DNA from: Pseudomonadota bacterium
Lineage (GTDB): Bacteria > Pseudomonadota > Gammaproteobacteria > Burkholderiales > Rhodocyclaceae
Reading direction: 5' to 3'
Assembly (NCBI GenBank): GCA_021849505.1
Contig: JAJZSW010000001.1
Coordinates: 45,383-109,382, forward strand
Length of the DNA: 64,000 nt
Part shown: positions 23,840 to 35,353 of the stretch, piece after piece
Layout of the letters: every line of letters starts with the position of its first letter
How positions within the stretch are numbered: the first letter of the stretch is position 1
Position numbers and translations under genes: made by a program
Notes under the pieces: model-generated
The model's database searches: none
The model's input: only the letters and a program-made list of their open reading frames with translations
What the model was told of the DNA's origin: nothing

Positions 23840-25750
23840 TTACAAAATTCCCTTCCAGGCAAAACGTGCGGGATCGACGGCGGCGGCCAGTTCGTTCTCG
23901 ACCGGCAGCGGATCACCAGTGATCTGGCTCGCGAGCAGTTCGCCCATCAGTGGAGCCCAGACGAAACCGCGCGCGCCGTAGCCGCTGGCGACATGCAGGC
24001 CAGGCCAGCGCGGCCATTCGACGTGGGCGGACGGGCGCGGCTCGCACGACGGCAGCGGCAATGCCCCGACCATCGGCAACTTATCGGGGGAAACCGGGCG
24101 CAGGCCGACGCGCCCCGTCAGTGTCTCTGGGGCGAAGCCTCCGTCCCATCCTGGCAGCATCGCGGCCAGGCGGTTCAGGTTGGACGCATGGTCCTCCAGC
24201 GTGGTCGTCAGATCCCTGCCGCGCTGGAAGGTGGCGCCGAGACCGGCGAAACCGTCGTGTGGGGGCGCGAGGTAGCCCTCGCGACAGACCACGCTGCGCG
24301 GACCTCCGGCGAGCAGCTCGGCAGGCAGATGCGTGACCTGGCCGCGGAAACAGCGCAAGGGCAGGTGGGCCGACTGCGGCAGGCTGTGCAGGCCGTGCGC
24401 ATGGGCGAGCAAGACCGTATCGGCGTAATCGTGGCAGGTACCGTCCGGTCCGCTGAGTTTCCAGCGTCCGCCGGCGTGTTCCAGCGCGGCGATGTCGCTG
24501 CCGAAGCGACATTCGAGTCCCGGTCCGGCGGCGTCGCGCAAGGCGGCGGCGAACGACACGGGCGACAACCAGCCCGCCTGCGGAAACCACCAACCACTGC
24601 CCGCCACGCGCGCGCCGACGAGGCTCTCGGCGGTATCGGCAGCCATGAATTGCACGAAATCATCCGGCAGCATCTGGTCGCGGACGATGGCAGACTGCTT
24701 TCGGGCATGGTCGGCGTCGCGGGCGATCTGGAACACGCCGCAGGGTTGCCAGGTGACCGGATGGCCCGCGTCTGCCAACGCCTGCAACTTGCGCAAGACG
24801 TAGAAAAACGCCTCCTGATTGAGGCGTGACAGGCGCGTCAGGTCGACGGCCAGCACGGGCAGCAAAATGGCCTGGCGGTTGCCGGAGGTTTCGGCTGCCA
24901 GGCGGTCGCGCCGGTCGAAGAGCGTCACCTCGCAGCCGCGCGCGGCCAGGCGTTCGGCGCAGGCGATGCCGGCGATGCCGCCGCCGATTACGGCAATGCG
25001 TCCGGGGGACGGCGGTGCCGAGGGTGCGAGTGCGTTGCCGGGATGATTCGCCACCAGCATCTCGCGCTTGAAACCGTAGCCGGGACGGCGCTCGATGTGA
25101 AAGTCGGCGCTGGCAAGACGGCGCCGAAGGTCACCCGAGATGGTCCATGTGGACAGTGTCGCCCCCGGCGCAGCCAGCCAGGCGAGATGGTCGATCAGTT
25201 CCTGCGACCACATCTCCGGATTTTTCGCTGGCGCGAAGCCGTCGAGATAGAAGGCATCGAAGCGGCCGTCGATGCTGCCGGTTGCAGAGCGGGCGTCGCC
25301 GAAGATCAGCGTCAGGCTGAGCTGGCCCGCTTCGAAATGCAGCCGATGGAAACCGGGCACCAGGCTCGGCCAGGCAGTGCGCAGCTGTGCGGCGAGCTCG
25401 GCCAGTTCGGCATCCTGGGGCAATTGCAGGTGCCAGCGGGCCAGGTCGGCGACCTGGAAGGGGTGCTTCTCGATGGAGAAATAGTGCAGCTGGCGCGGCC
25501 GTTGGGGATCGGCGCGCCAGGCCTGCCAGGTGGCGAGGAAATTGTTGCCGAGCCCGAAACCGGTTTCGAGGATGGCGAAGCGCTCGCGTTTTTTCCAGCG
25601 CGCCTGGTCGCCGAGCAGGTCGTTGCCGCCGAGGAAGACATGGCGCGCATGGGCGAGCGGGTCGCCAACGCCGTGATAGACGTCGTCGTAGATCGACGAG
25701 TAGGGGTTGCCCGCCCCGGCGAAGGCGAGCTCGGCCGGGATGAGTGGCAC
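23840..25750 (-). CDS. mnmC: Bifunctional tRNA 5-methylaminomethyl-2-thiouridine biosynthesis protein MnmC
   Basis: The 636-residue protein modifies the wobble uridine of tRNAs. Residues about 1-235 are the SAM-dependent methyltransferase domain (ILETGFGLGNNFLATWQAW; DAFYLDGFAPAKNPEMWS); residues about 260-636 are the FAD-dependent oxidase domain starting with IAVIGGGIAGIACAERLAAR. A GTG at 25750 is the likely start (MPLIPAELAF), eight bases after the lysS stop codon; the reading frame stays open further upstream through lysS but this is not coding. Repeat copy 5 encodes RRLASADF just before the domain linker. Confidence 0.92.
   Translation of the reverse strand: MPLIPAELAFAGAGNPYSSIYDDVYHGVGDPLAHARHVFLGGNDLLGDQARWKKRERFAILETGFGLGNNFLATWQAWRADPQRPRQLHYFSIEKHPFQVADLARWHLQLPQDAELAELAAQLRTAWPSLVPGFHRLHFEAGQLSLTLIFGDARSATGSIDGRFDAFYLDGFAPAKNPEMWSQELIDHLAWLAAPGATLSTWTISGDLRRRLASADFHIERRPGYGFKREMLVANHPGNALAPSAPPSPGRIAVIGGGIAGIACAERLAARGCEVTLFDRRDRLAAETSGNRQAILLPVLAVDLTRLSRLNQEAFFYVLRKLQALADAGHPVTWQPCGVFQIARDADHARKQSAIVRDQMLPDDFVQFMAADTAESLVGARVAGSGWWFPQAGWLSPVSFAAALRDAAGPGLECRFGSDIAALEHAGGRWKLSGPDGTCHDYADTVLLAHAHGLHSLPQSAHLPLRCFRGQVTHLPAELLAGGPRSVVCREGYLAPPHDGFAGLGATFQRGRDLTTTLEDHASNLNRLAAMLPGWDGGFAPETLTGRVGLRPVSPDKLPMVGALPLPSCEPRPSAHVEWPRWPGLHVASGYGARGFVWAPLMGELLASQITGDPLPVENELAAAVDPARFAWKGIL
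25099..25123 (+). repeat. Dispersed 25-bp repeat, copy 5 (inside mnmC)
   Basis: GAAAGTCGGCGCTGGC then AAGACGGCG, consensus except for the final base. Read on the other strand as RRLASADF, at the position where MnmC proteins usually have an LxxAGF segment. Confidence 0.85.
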
Positions 25751-25758
25751 GAGGGACC

Positions 25759-27264
<1,506 letters not shown>

Positions 27265-27278
27265 GGCAATGCTTTCAA

Positions 27279-28383
27279 TTAAACGCCCTGTTTCAGGCTG
27301 GCTTCGATGAAGGCGTCGAGGTCGCCGTCGAGCACCTTCTGGGTGTTGGAGATTTCGACGTTGGTGCGCAGGTCCTTGATGCGGCTTTGGTCGAGCACGT
27401 AGCTGCGGATCTGGTGGCCCCAGCCGACGTCGGTCTTGCCGGCCTCGAGCTTGTCGGCCTCGGCCTGGCGCTTGCGCAATTCCAGTTCGTAGAGGCGCGA
27501 CTTCAGCATCGCCATCGCCTCGGCCCTGTTGCGGTGCTGGGATCGGTCATTCTGGCACTGCACGACGATGCCGGTCGGCGCGTGGGTGATGCGGATCGCC
27601 GAGTCGGTCTTGTTGATGTGCTGGCCGCCGGCGCCGGAAGCGCGGAAGGTATCGATGCGCAGGTCGGCCGGGTTGATTTCGACTTCGATGCTGTCGTCGA
27701 TCTCGGGATAGACGTAGAGGCTGGCGAAACTGGTGTGACGGCCGCCCGAGGAATCGAAGGGCGATTTGCGGACCAGTCTGTGCACGCCGGTTTCGGAACG
27801 CAGGAAACCGTAGGCATAGTCGCCTTCGACTTTCAGGCTGGCGCTGCGGATGCCGGCGACGTCGCCGTCGGTCTGTTCGAGAATCTCGGTCTTGAAGCCC
27901 TTGCGCTCGCAGTACTTGAGGTACTGGCGCAGCAGCATGCTGGCCCAGTCGCAGGCCTCGGTGCCACCGGCGCCGGCCTGGATGTCGATGAAGCAGTTGT
28001 TCGGATCGGCGGGGTTGGCGAACATGCGGCGGAATTCGAGGTCGGCCACCTTGGCTTCGACGCCGGCGAGGTCGCCTTCGACCGCGACCAGCGTGTCCTC
28101 GTCGTTCTCTTCCTTCGCCATCTCGAACAACTCGCGGGCGTCCGTAAGGGTGCTCTTCACGCCTTCCAGAGTCATGACGACGGCTTCGAGGGATTTCTTT
28201 TCCTTGCCCAGGCTCTGGGCACGCTCGGCATCGTTCCAGATGCCGGGGTCTTCCATCAGCTGATTGATTTCAGCAAGTTTCTCCGACTTCGCAGCGAAGT
28301 CAAAGATACCTCCGGAGTTGATCGCCGCGAGCTTCGAGGTCGGCGATGTGGTGGGCGATGGCGTTGAGGCGTTCTGCTTCCAT
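27279..28383 (-). CDS. prfB: Peptide chain release factor 2, programmed +1 frameshift
   Basis: RF2 terminates translation at UGA and UAA. Frame 1 runs 28383-28303 (27 codons, [20 protein letters not shown] then DQLRRYL). It then meets CTT-TGA-C at 28305-28299 preceded by CGGAGG; skipping one T continues as [14 protein letters not shown] in the frame from 28301 to 27279. The product is 367 residues with the GGQ loop ([19 protein letters not shown]) and the SPF tripeptide ([12 protein letters not shown]). This is the standard autoregulatory frameshift of bacterial RF2. Confidence 0.97.
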
Positions 28384-28413
28384 GGTGTGCTGGCGAAATG
28401 AATTAACTGGAAA

Positions 28414-29307
28414 TTATACCTGCTCGGTCTGGTGCGGCTTGGACAAAACCTGCACGCCGACGATGCAGGCGAAGATCAGGACGCCTCCCGCCAGCTGGAT
28501 CGGCGCGAGGCGCTCGCCCAGATACAGGGCGCCAGCGAGCGCGGCGAACAGCACTTCCGAGCTGAGCAGGATCGCCGCTTCGGCGGGACGGGTATGGCGC
28601 TGGGCGACGACCTGCAGGGTGAAGCCGATGCCGACGGACAGCAGGCCGCCGTAGAGAATGGTCGGCAGGGCCGTCTGCAGGCCGGTCAGCGTCGTGGCTT
28701 CCAGCGCCAGCCCGGCGCCGGTGGCGAGCAGGCCGCAGACGACGAACTGGGTGAACGCCACGAGGATCGGCGTGCCCTTGCGGGCCGCGACGCGCCCGAC
28801 CCACAGCACGTGGGCGGCCCAGAACAGCGTGCTGGAAATGACCCAGAAATCGCCGGCATTGAAGTCGGTGAATGTCCCGCCGCCCAGCAGGAAGGTGCCG
28901 ACGAAGCAGCCGAGCGCCGCCGGCCAGAGCGACAGGTGCGGAACTTGTCGATGGATGACCCAGCCCAGCAGCGGCACCAGCGGCACATACAGCGCGGTCA
29001 GGAACCCCGCGTTGGACACCGAGGTGCCGGCGATGCCGATCTGCTGCAATACCACGCCGAGGCACAGCAGCACGCCGAGTCCGCAGGCCGCCAGCAGGTC
29101 AGGCCGTTCCAGCCGGACCCCGTGATCGGCCAGCCGGGTGCGCTCGCGCAGCGCCAGCGGCAGGATGACCAGCGCACCGAGCAGGAAGCGCACGCCGGTG
29201 AACATCAGCGGGCCGACGCCGGCCATGCCGAGCTGTTGCGCGACGAAGGTGGTGCCCCAGATCAGCGCCGCGATCAGCAGCAGCACATTGGCAAACCCCC
29301 GGCTCAT
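28414..29307 (-). CDS. EamA/DMT-family transporter
   Basis: The 297-residue protein has ten helices as two EamA repeats ([38 protein letters not shown]). The sequence [12 protein letters not shown] and the C-terminal [20 protein letters not shown] are typical. Probably exports a metabolite or amino acid; substrate unknown. It overlaps marC-like gene upstream by ATGA. Confidence 0.88.
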   Translation of the reverse strand: MSRGFANVLLLIAALIWGTTFVAQQLGMAGVGPLMFTGVRFLLGALVILPLALRERTRLADHGVRLERPDLLAACGLGVLLCLGVVLQQIGIAGTSVSNAGFLTALYVPLVPLLGWVIHRQVPHLSLWPAALGCFVGTFLLGGGTFTDFNAGDFWVISSTLFWAAHVLWVGRVAARKGTPILVAFTQFVVCGLLATGAGLALEATTLTGLQTALPTILYGGLLSVGIGFTLQVVAQRHTRPAEAAILLSSEVLFAALAGALYLGERLAPIQLAGGVLIFACIVGVQVLSKPHQTEQV

Positions 29308-29909
29308 GCGGTAGGAGCGATCAGGAAGGCGCTTTTGATCCCGGAAATGAGCATCTGGACGGCCATCGTCGTCAGCACGAGACCCATCAGCCGCTCCATT
29401 GCCGCGAGACCGGGCTTGCCGAAGAGGCGGGCGAGCCGCTCGGCGGCGAGCAGGATGAGCGTGTTGAGCAGGATGGCGACGAGGATCGCGCCGATCAGCG
29501 ACATCACCTGCGGTTCCTGGCGCGAGGTGAGCAGCACGGTGGCGAGCGCGGCCGGGCCGGCGATCATCGGCACGGCGATCGGGACAATCAGGGGTTCGCC
29601 TTCGCGACCAGCGTCGTCCTCGTGATGCCCGTGCGACGGGAAAACCATGCGCACCGCTATCAGGAAGAGGATCAGGCCGCCGGAAATCTCCAGTGCCGGC
29701 GCGGACAGGCGCAGCGCGGAGAGCAGCCAGTCGCCGATGAACACGAAAACGATCAGGAGCAGGGCCGCGACGGCATTCTCGCGCAGCACGACGCGCTGGC
29801 GGCGTGCCGGCGCCAGCGGGCGCAGCAGTGAAATCAGCAAGGGGATGTTGCCGAGCGGATCCAGCAGGATCAGCAGCAAGATGACGGTGGCAAGGAATTC
29901 GGTGGCCAT
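29304..29909 (-). CDS. MarC/YhgN-family integral membrane protein
   Basis: The 201-residue protein has six helices and the MarC pattern: LLILLDPLGNIPLLISLL near the N-terminus, GGLILFLIAVRMVFPS and PLIVPIAVPMIAGPAALATV. The family was once linked to multiple antibiotic resistance, but its role is unproven. Coupled with the EamA gene downstream; eight bases after the ABC ATPase gene's stop. Confidence 0.9.
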   Translation of the reverse strand: MATEFLATVILLLILLDPLGNIPLLISLLRPLAPARRQRVVLRENAVAALLLIVFVFIGDWLLSALRLSAPALEISGGLILFLIAVRMVFPSHGHHEDDAGREGEPLIVPIAVPMIAGPAALATVLLTSRQEPQVMSLIGAILVAILLNTLILLAAERLARLFGKPGLAAMERLMGLVLTTMAVQMLISGIKSAFLIAPTA

Positions 29910-29917
29910 GCGCCAGG

Positions 29918-30664
<747 letters not shown>

Positions 30665-30668
30665 CGTC

Positions 30669-31427
30669 TTACCGTTTTCTTCCGACGTCGAGCTGGCTTT
30701 CGAGCGCCGCCGTCAGCGTGGTGAACGCCGTCGTGAGGATCAGGTAGATCGTCGCCACGGTGAGGAAGACGGGAATCGGCTGGTAGCTTTCGGCCTGGAT
30801 GCGATAGCCGACCATGGTCAGCTCCACGACGCTGATGGCATAGGCGAGCGAGGAATCCTTCACCAGCGAGGCGAGGTTGTTGGCCAGCGCGGGCAGGGCG
30901 ACACGCATGCTCTGCGGCAGCACGATGTCCATGAAGGTCTGGAAGGGCGACAGGCCGAGCGCGCGTGCGGCCTCGACCTGGCCGTGCGGCACCGCGAGGA
31001 TGCCGGCGCGTACGCATTCGGTGTTATAGGCGCCGACGTTGAGCGCCAGCGCGATGGCGGCGCAGGCGAAATCGGAGATCTCCACCGATTCCGGCAGGAT
31101 CTGCGGCACGACCAGCCAGATGAACAGGATTTGCAGCAGCAGCGGCGTGCCGCGGAACAGCCAGACATAGAAATTGCAGAACCAGCGCAGCGGCAGGAAT
31201 GCGGAAAGCTTGCCGAGTCCTGCCAGCACGCCGATCACGATGCCGGCCGAACCCGCGACCAGCGTGAGCATGACCGTGACGCGCGTCCCGTCGGCGAACA
31301 ATCCGGCCGCCGGGCCGATCGGCGCGGGTGCCAGGGAGAGCGGGATGGCCATGCCCCATAGAAACAGCAGGAGACCGACCATCGCGGCGAACATCGTCCA
31401 TGCCGGATGCTCCCTGGCCCAGCGCAT
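30669..31427 (-). CDS. Amino acid ABC transporter permease
   Basis: The 252-residue inner-membrane protein has an EAA loop ([22 protein letters not shown]) and [13 protein letters not shown], hallmarks of the His/Glu/Gln permease family. Only one permease gene is present, so it probably forms a homodimer. Its stop is four bases before the ATPase gene. Confidence 0.93.
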   Translation of the reverse strand: MRWAREHPAWTMFAAMVGLLLFLWGMAIPLSLAPAPIGPAAGLFADGTRVTVMLTLVAGSAGIVIGVLAGLGKLSAFLPLRWFCNFYVWLFRGTPLLLQILFIWLVVPQILPESVEISDFACAAIALALNVGAYNTECVRAGILAVPHGQVEAARALGLSPFQTFMDIVLPQSMRVALPALANNLASLVKDSSLAYAISVVELTMVGYRIQAESYQPIPVFLTVATIYLILTTAFTTLTAALESQLDVGRKR

Positions 31428-31445
31428 AGTGCTGCGGATGCCTGC

Positions 31446-32216
31446 TTACTTGCAGGAGGCGTCGGTCTTGAAGTACTTCTGGGACAGCGCCTGATACGTC
31501 CCGTTCTTCATGATCTCGGCCAATCCACGGTTGAGCTGTTCCTTCAGTTCCGGGTTGTTCTTGCGCAGGATCATCGAGACGCGCTCGACGAAAACATGCT
31601 CGCCCGCGACGATGCCGGCTTCGGGGTTCTTCTGCAGCGTTTCATGGATCAGCCAGCGGTCGGAAATCCACGCATCGGTCTTGCGCGCCTTGAGCGCGGC
31701 GTAGGCTTCCGGATCGGCCTTGTAGGTCTTGACCGACTTGACGCCGGGAATCTTCTTGGCGTTGTCGAGATAGCTGGTGCCGATCTGCACGCCGACGGTC
31801 TTGCCCTTGAGCGCGGCGACGGTCAGCGGGCCGTCCTTGCGGGCGGCGATCTGGCCGCCGGTGCAGTAGTGCGGGTCGGTGAAGTCGACGGCCTTGGCGC
31901 GTTCTTCGGTATAGCCGTGCGAGGCGATGGCGAAATCGAAGCGGTCCTGGCCGAGCGAGGCGATCTGCGCGTCGAAGGGCACGACCTTCCATTCCATCTT
32001 TAGGCCCAGCTGCTTGACGATCGCTTCGGCGATATCGACCTCGAAACCGGTCAGCTTGGTGCCCTCGTAATAGTTGAACGGAGCGAAGGCGCCCTCGGTG
32101 GCGACGACCATCGTGCCCGAGGTCTTGATGGTGTTCCAGTCGCGTGCCTGCGCGGCGCTGATTGCGAGGAGCGAAGCCATCGAGGCTACGCCCAGCCATT
32201 TCGCGAAAGTGTGCAT
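31446..32216 (-). CDS. Amino acid ABC transporter periplasmic binding protein
   Basis: The 256-residue family 3 solute-binding protein has a signal peptide (MHTFAKWLGVASMASLLAIS then AAQA). Motifs are GTMVVATEGAFAPFNYYEG, GFEVDIAEAIVKQLGLKMEW and FDFAIASHGYTEERAKAVDFT. Ligand specificity is not evident; the set resembles glutamine/polar amino acid systems. It starts after a strong GGAGG site and leads the operon. Confidence 0.93.
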   Translation of the reverse strand: MHTFAKWLGVASMASLLAISAAQARDWNTIKTSGTMVVATEGAFAPFNYYEGTKLTGFEVDIAEAIVKQLGLKMEWKVVPFDAQIASLGQDRFDFAIASHGYTEERAKAVDFTDPHYCTGGQIAARKDGPLTVAALKGKTVGVQIGTSYLDNAKKIPGVKSVKTYKADPEAYAALKARKTDAWISDRWLIHETLQKNPEAGIVAGEHVFVERVSMILRKNNPELKEQLNRGLAEIMKNGTYQALSQKYFKTDASCK

Positions 32217-32269
32217 AAACCCTCCTGAAAAAAGTGGCCGGATTCTACCCTTGCGCATGCCGCACTGCA

Positions 32270-33844
32270 TCAATGGATTTCTCGGGTTTCCAGAAAGACG
32301 ATGTCGGGGTGGCGCTCCTGCGCCATCTGGAGGTTGACGCGGTTCGGCGCCAGGTAAACGTAGTCGCCCGCGCCATCGAGCGCGAGGTTGGCGGCGGCAC
32401 GATCTTCCAGTGCTTTCAGCGCGAGGTCGGAACCGCGCAGCCAGCGCGCGGTGGCGACGTTCACCGGCTCGAAAAAGCAATCCACGCCGTATTCGAATTC
32501 CAGCCGGTGGGCGACGACGTCGAACTGCAGCAGGCCGACCGCGCCGAGAATGAGATCGTTCGAGCCGATCGGCTTGAAGAGTTGCGTCGCGCCTTCCTCG
32601 GCAAGCTGCTGCAGGCCCTTCTGCAGCTGCTTCATCTTCATCGGGTTGCGGATTTGTGCGCGGCGGAAATGTTCCGGTGCGAAGCAGGGGATGCCGGTGA
32701 ATTTCAGATCCTCGCCCTCGGTGAAGCTGTCACCGAGCACCACCGTGCCATGGTTGGGGATGCCGAGGATGTCGCCGGGCCAGGCTTCGTCCGTCGTGCT
32801 GCGGTCCTGCGCCATGAAGGTGATGGCGTTGTTCACCGCCAGCGTCTTGCCGGTGGACAGTTGCTTGAGTTTTATTCCGCGCGTGTAGTGGCCCGAGCAG
32901 ACTCGCACGAAGGCGATGCGGTCGCGGTGCTTCGGGTCCATGTTGGCCTGGATCTTGAAGACGAAACCGGAGAACTTGGGTTCGAGCGGCTCGACCTGTC
33001 GTGTCGCGGCGGGCCGGTGCTGCGGTGCGGGCGAGAGGTCGACGATCGCGTCGAGCAGCGACTGCACGCCGAAGTTGTTGATCGCCGAACCGAAAAAGAC
33101 GGGGGTTTGTTTTCCGGCGAGATAGGCATCCTTGTCGAAGGTGTGCGAAGCGCCTTTCACAAGCTCCACTTCGGCGCGCAACTCCTCCGCCTGGTAGCCG
33201 AGCAGTTCGTCCAGTTCGGGATTGTCGAGGCGCTCGATGGTGCGCGAGGTGCCTTTCTCGGCCTGCGGGTCGAAGAAGTAGACGCAGTCGTCGTAGAGGT
33301 CATACACGCCGCGGAAGCTCTTGCCCATGCCGATCGGCCAGGTCATCGGCGCGCACTGGATCTGCAGCACGTCCTCGATCTCGTCGAGCAGGTCGATCGG
33401 CGCGCGGCCCTCGCGGTCGAGTTTGTTGATGAAGGTGATGATCGGCGTGGCGCGCAGGCGGCAGACGCCCAGCAGCTTGATGGTCTGCGCCTCGACGCCG
33501 TTGACCGAGTCGATCACCATGGTCGCCGAGTCGACGGCGGTCAGCGTGCGGTAGGTGTCCTCGGAGAAGTCCTCGTGGCCAGGGGTGTCGAGCAGGTTCA
33601 CCATATGCTCGCGGTAGGGGAACTGCATCACCGAGGAGGTGACCGAGATGCCGCGCTGCTTCTCCAGCTCCATCCAGTCGGAGGTGGCGTGGCGCGCGGC
33701 CTTGCGCGCGCGCACCTCGCCGGCGACCTGGATCGCGCCGCCAAACCAGAGCAGCTTCTCGGTCAGCGTGGTTTTGCCCGCATCCGGGTGGGAGATGATG
33801 GCGAAGGTGCGGCGACGGGCGATTTCGTGGGCGAGCTTGGACAC
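32270..33844 (-). CDS. prfC: Peptide chain release factor 3
   Basis: The 524-residue GTPase recycles RF1/RF2 from ribosomes. It has the G1 motif [21 protein letters not shown]3 [16 protein letters not shown], and G4 in [11 protein letters not shown]. Domains II and III follow ([20 protein letters not shown]). Full length. The gap to the crotonase gene downstream (77 bases) contains repeat copy 6. Confidence 0.96.
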   Translation of the reverse strand: MSKLAHEIARRRTFAIISHPDAGKTTLTEKLLWFGGAIQVAGEVRARKAARHATSDWMELEKQRGISVTSSVMQFPYREHMVNLLDTPGHEDFSEDTYRTLTAVDSATMVIDSVNGVEAQTIKLLGVCRLRATPIITFINKLDREGRAPIDLLDEIEDVLQIQCAPMTWPIGMGKSFRGVYDLYDDCVYFFDPQAEKGTSRTIERLDNPELDELLGYQAEELRAEVELVKGASHTFDKDAYLAGKQTPVFFGSAINNFGVQSLLDAIVDLSPAPQHRPAATRQVEPLEPKFSGFVFKIQANMDPKHRDRIAFVRVCSGHYTRGIKLKQLSTGKTLAVNNAITFMAQDRSTTDEAWPGDILGIPNHGTVVLGDSFTEGEDLKFTGIPCFAPEHFRRAQIRNPMKMKQLQKGLQQLAEEGATQLFKPIGSNDLILGAVGLLQFDVVAHRLEFEYGVDCFFEPVNVATARWLRGSDLALKALEDRAAANLALDGAGDYVYLAPNRVNLQMAQERHPDIVFLETREIH

Positions 33845-33889
33845 GGCATTAAGGGGAAACGGAGAGGCCGCGGATTATACGAGCCGCAC

Positions 33890-33915
33890 GAAAGTCGGCG
33901 CTGACAGGACGGCAC
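33890..33915 (+). repeat. Dispersed 25-bp repeat, copy 6 (intergenic)
   Basis: GAAAGTCGGCGCTGAC then AGGACGGCAC, one core change. It lies 6 bases after the crotonase stop (33922, minus strand) in the gap below prfC. Confidence 0.85.
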
Positions 33916-33921
33916 GGTTGC

Positions 33922-34716
33922 CTATTTCTGGCGGGCGAGGAAGCGCCGGACCGCTTCGAGGTGTTCGGGTGCGTTGTGGCACATGCCCTGGAAGACGGCG
34001 CAGAGATCGAGGAAGTCCCTGAGTTCCATGCGCTGCGCCTGCTGCATCAGCCGCTTGGTGAGCCGCAGCGCTTTCGGCGGCTGGGCGGCGAAGCGCGTCG
34101 CATGCGCCAGGGCGCGCGGCAGCAATTCAGCCGCGGGCACGACTTCGAGGACCACGCCGAGGGCGAGTGCCTCTGCAGCGTCGATGATGCGCCCGCTCAG
34201 GGTCAGCTCGAAGGCGCGCTGGTAGCCGATCTGGCGCTGCATGAACCAGGCGCCGCCGTCGCCGGGGATGATGCCGAGGTTGAGGAAGGTTTCGCCGAAC
34301 TTCGCCTGTTCTGAGGCGATGCGCAGGTCGGCCATGTTGGCGAGGTCGAAGCCGGCGCCGATGGCCGGGCCATTCACGGCGGCGATGATCGGCACTTCGA
34401 CATCCTGCAAGGCGAGGGGAATGCGCTGGATGCCTTGCCGGTAACGTGCGGCGACTTCCGCCACATCGCCGGCGAAGTCGCCGCCGCGTTCGGCCATGTC
34501 CTTGACGTTGCCGCCGGAAGAGAATGCGGTGCCCGCGCCGGTGATGATCAGCGCCGATACGTCGTCGCAGCGGTTGACCCAGGCGGCGACCGCGACGATA
34601 TCGTCGATCAGCGCGGTGCCGGTCAGCGCGTTGCGCACGTCGTCGCGATCGAACGTCAGGGTCGCGATGCGGCCTTCGAGGACGAGACGGGCGTCCTTGA
34701 GGATGGGTGGGTTCAT
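33922..34716 (-). CDS. Enoyl-CoA hydratase/isomerase family protein
   Basis: The 264-residue crotonase has the oxyanion-hole motifs AFSSGGNVKDM (about residue 67) and AVNGPAIGAGFDLANMADLR, and a catalytic-region acidic residue in KFGETFLNLGIIPGDGGAW. It probably hydrates an enoyl-CoA in beta-oxidation or aromatic-compound degradation. Lies four bases after the peroxiredoxin gene. Confidence 0.9.
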   Translation of the reverse strand: MNPPILKDARLVLEGRIATLTFDRDDVRNALTGTALIDDIVAVAAWVNRCDDVSALIITGAGTAFSSGGNVKDMAERGGDFAGDVAEVAARYRQGIQRIPLALQDVEVPIIAAVNGPAIGAGFDLANMADLRIASEQAKFGETFLNLGIIPGDGGAWFMQRQIGYQRAFELTLSGRIIDAAEALALGVVLEVVPAAELLPRALAHATRFAAQPPKALRLTKRLMQQAQRMELRDFLDLCAVFQGMCHNAPEHLEAVRRFLARQK

Positions 34717-34720
34717 GGCG

Positions 34721-35317
34721 CTATCGTGCGCGCAGGCGCTTCAGGTCGGCAATGATTTCTCCGGCGTGCAGCGCGGGCTCGACATCGCGATAGACCTTGG
34801 CGATGTTGCCGTCTGGATCGATCAGGAAAGTGTGGCGCTTGGCGAACTTGACGACGGCGAAATCGTTGAGCGTGCCGTAGCGGCGCGAAACCTTGCCGTC
34901 GGTATCCGCCAGCAGAGGGAAATTCAACCCGAAGCGGCTGGCGAAGGCGCGGTGCGAATCGACACTGTCCACGCTGACGCCGACCACCTGCGCCTTCAGC
35001 GCCGCGAGTTCGGGCAGGCGCTCGTTGAAGGCCTTGGCCTCGGCGGTACAGCTGGGCGTGTCGTCGCGGGGATAGAAATAGAGGATCAGCCAGCTGCCGC
35101 GCCACTCGCTCGACTGCCGCATCCTGCCTTCGCCATCGGCGAGCAGGAACTCCGGCGCCTTGTCGCCCGCCTGCAGCTGCGTGCTGGCCCAGGCAGGGAA
35201 CGCGAACACTAAAGCCATCAGCAGCGCGAACCCGATAGCCACAGGCCTGCGCATGCCGGAAGTTTCAGCGCGCCACTCTGCCCACGGCGTTGATCCCCGA
35301 ATGGTGAGATAAGTCAT
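34721..35317 (-). CDS. Membrane-anchored or exported Bcp-type peroxiredoxin
   Basis: The 198-residue protein has an N-terminal extension of about 21 residues before a hydrophobic signal or anchor (RRPVAIGFALLMALVFAFPA), then a PrxQ domain: FYPRDDTPSCTAEAKAFNER with the peroxidatic Cys, no resolving Cys five residues later, and RHTFLIDPDGNIAKVYRD. ATG 35317 is chosen for the AGGAGG site six bases upstream. It is a paralogue of bcp at 12408 placed in the envelope. Confidence 0.85.
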   Translation of the reverse strand: MTYLTIRGSTPWAEWRAETSGMRRPVAIGFALLMALVFAFPAWASTQLQAGDKAPEFLLADGEGRMRQSSEWRGSWLILYFYPRDDTPSCTAEAKAFNERLPELAALKAQVVGVSVDSVDSHRAFASRFGLNFPLLADTDGKVSRRYGTLNDFAVVKFAKRHTFLIDPDGNIAKVYRDVEPALHAGEIIADLKRLRAR

Positions 35318-35353
35318 GAAGCTCCTCCTGTTCCCATGGTCGCGATCCAAAGG

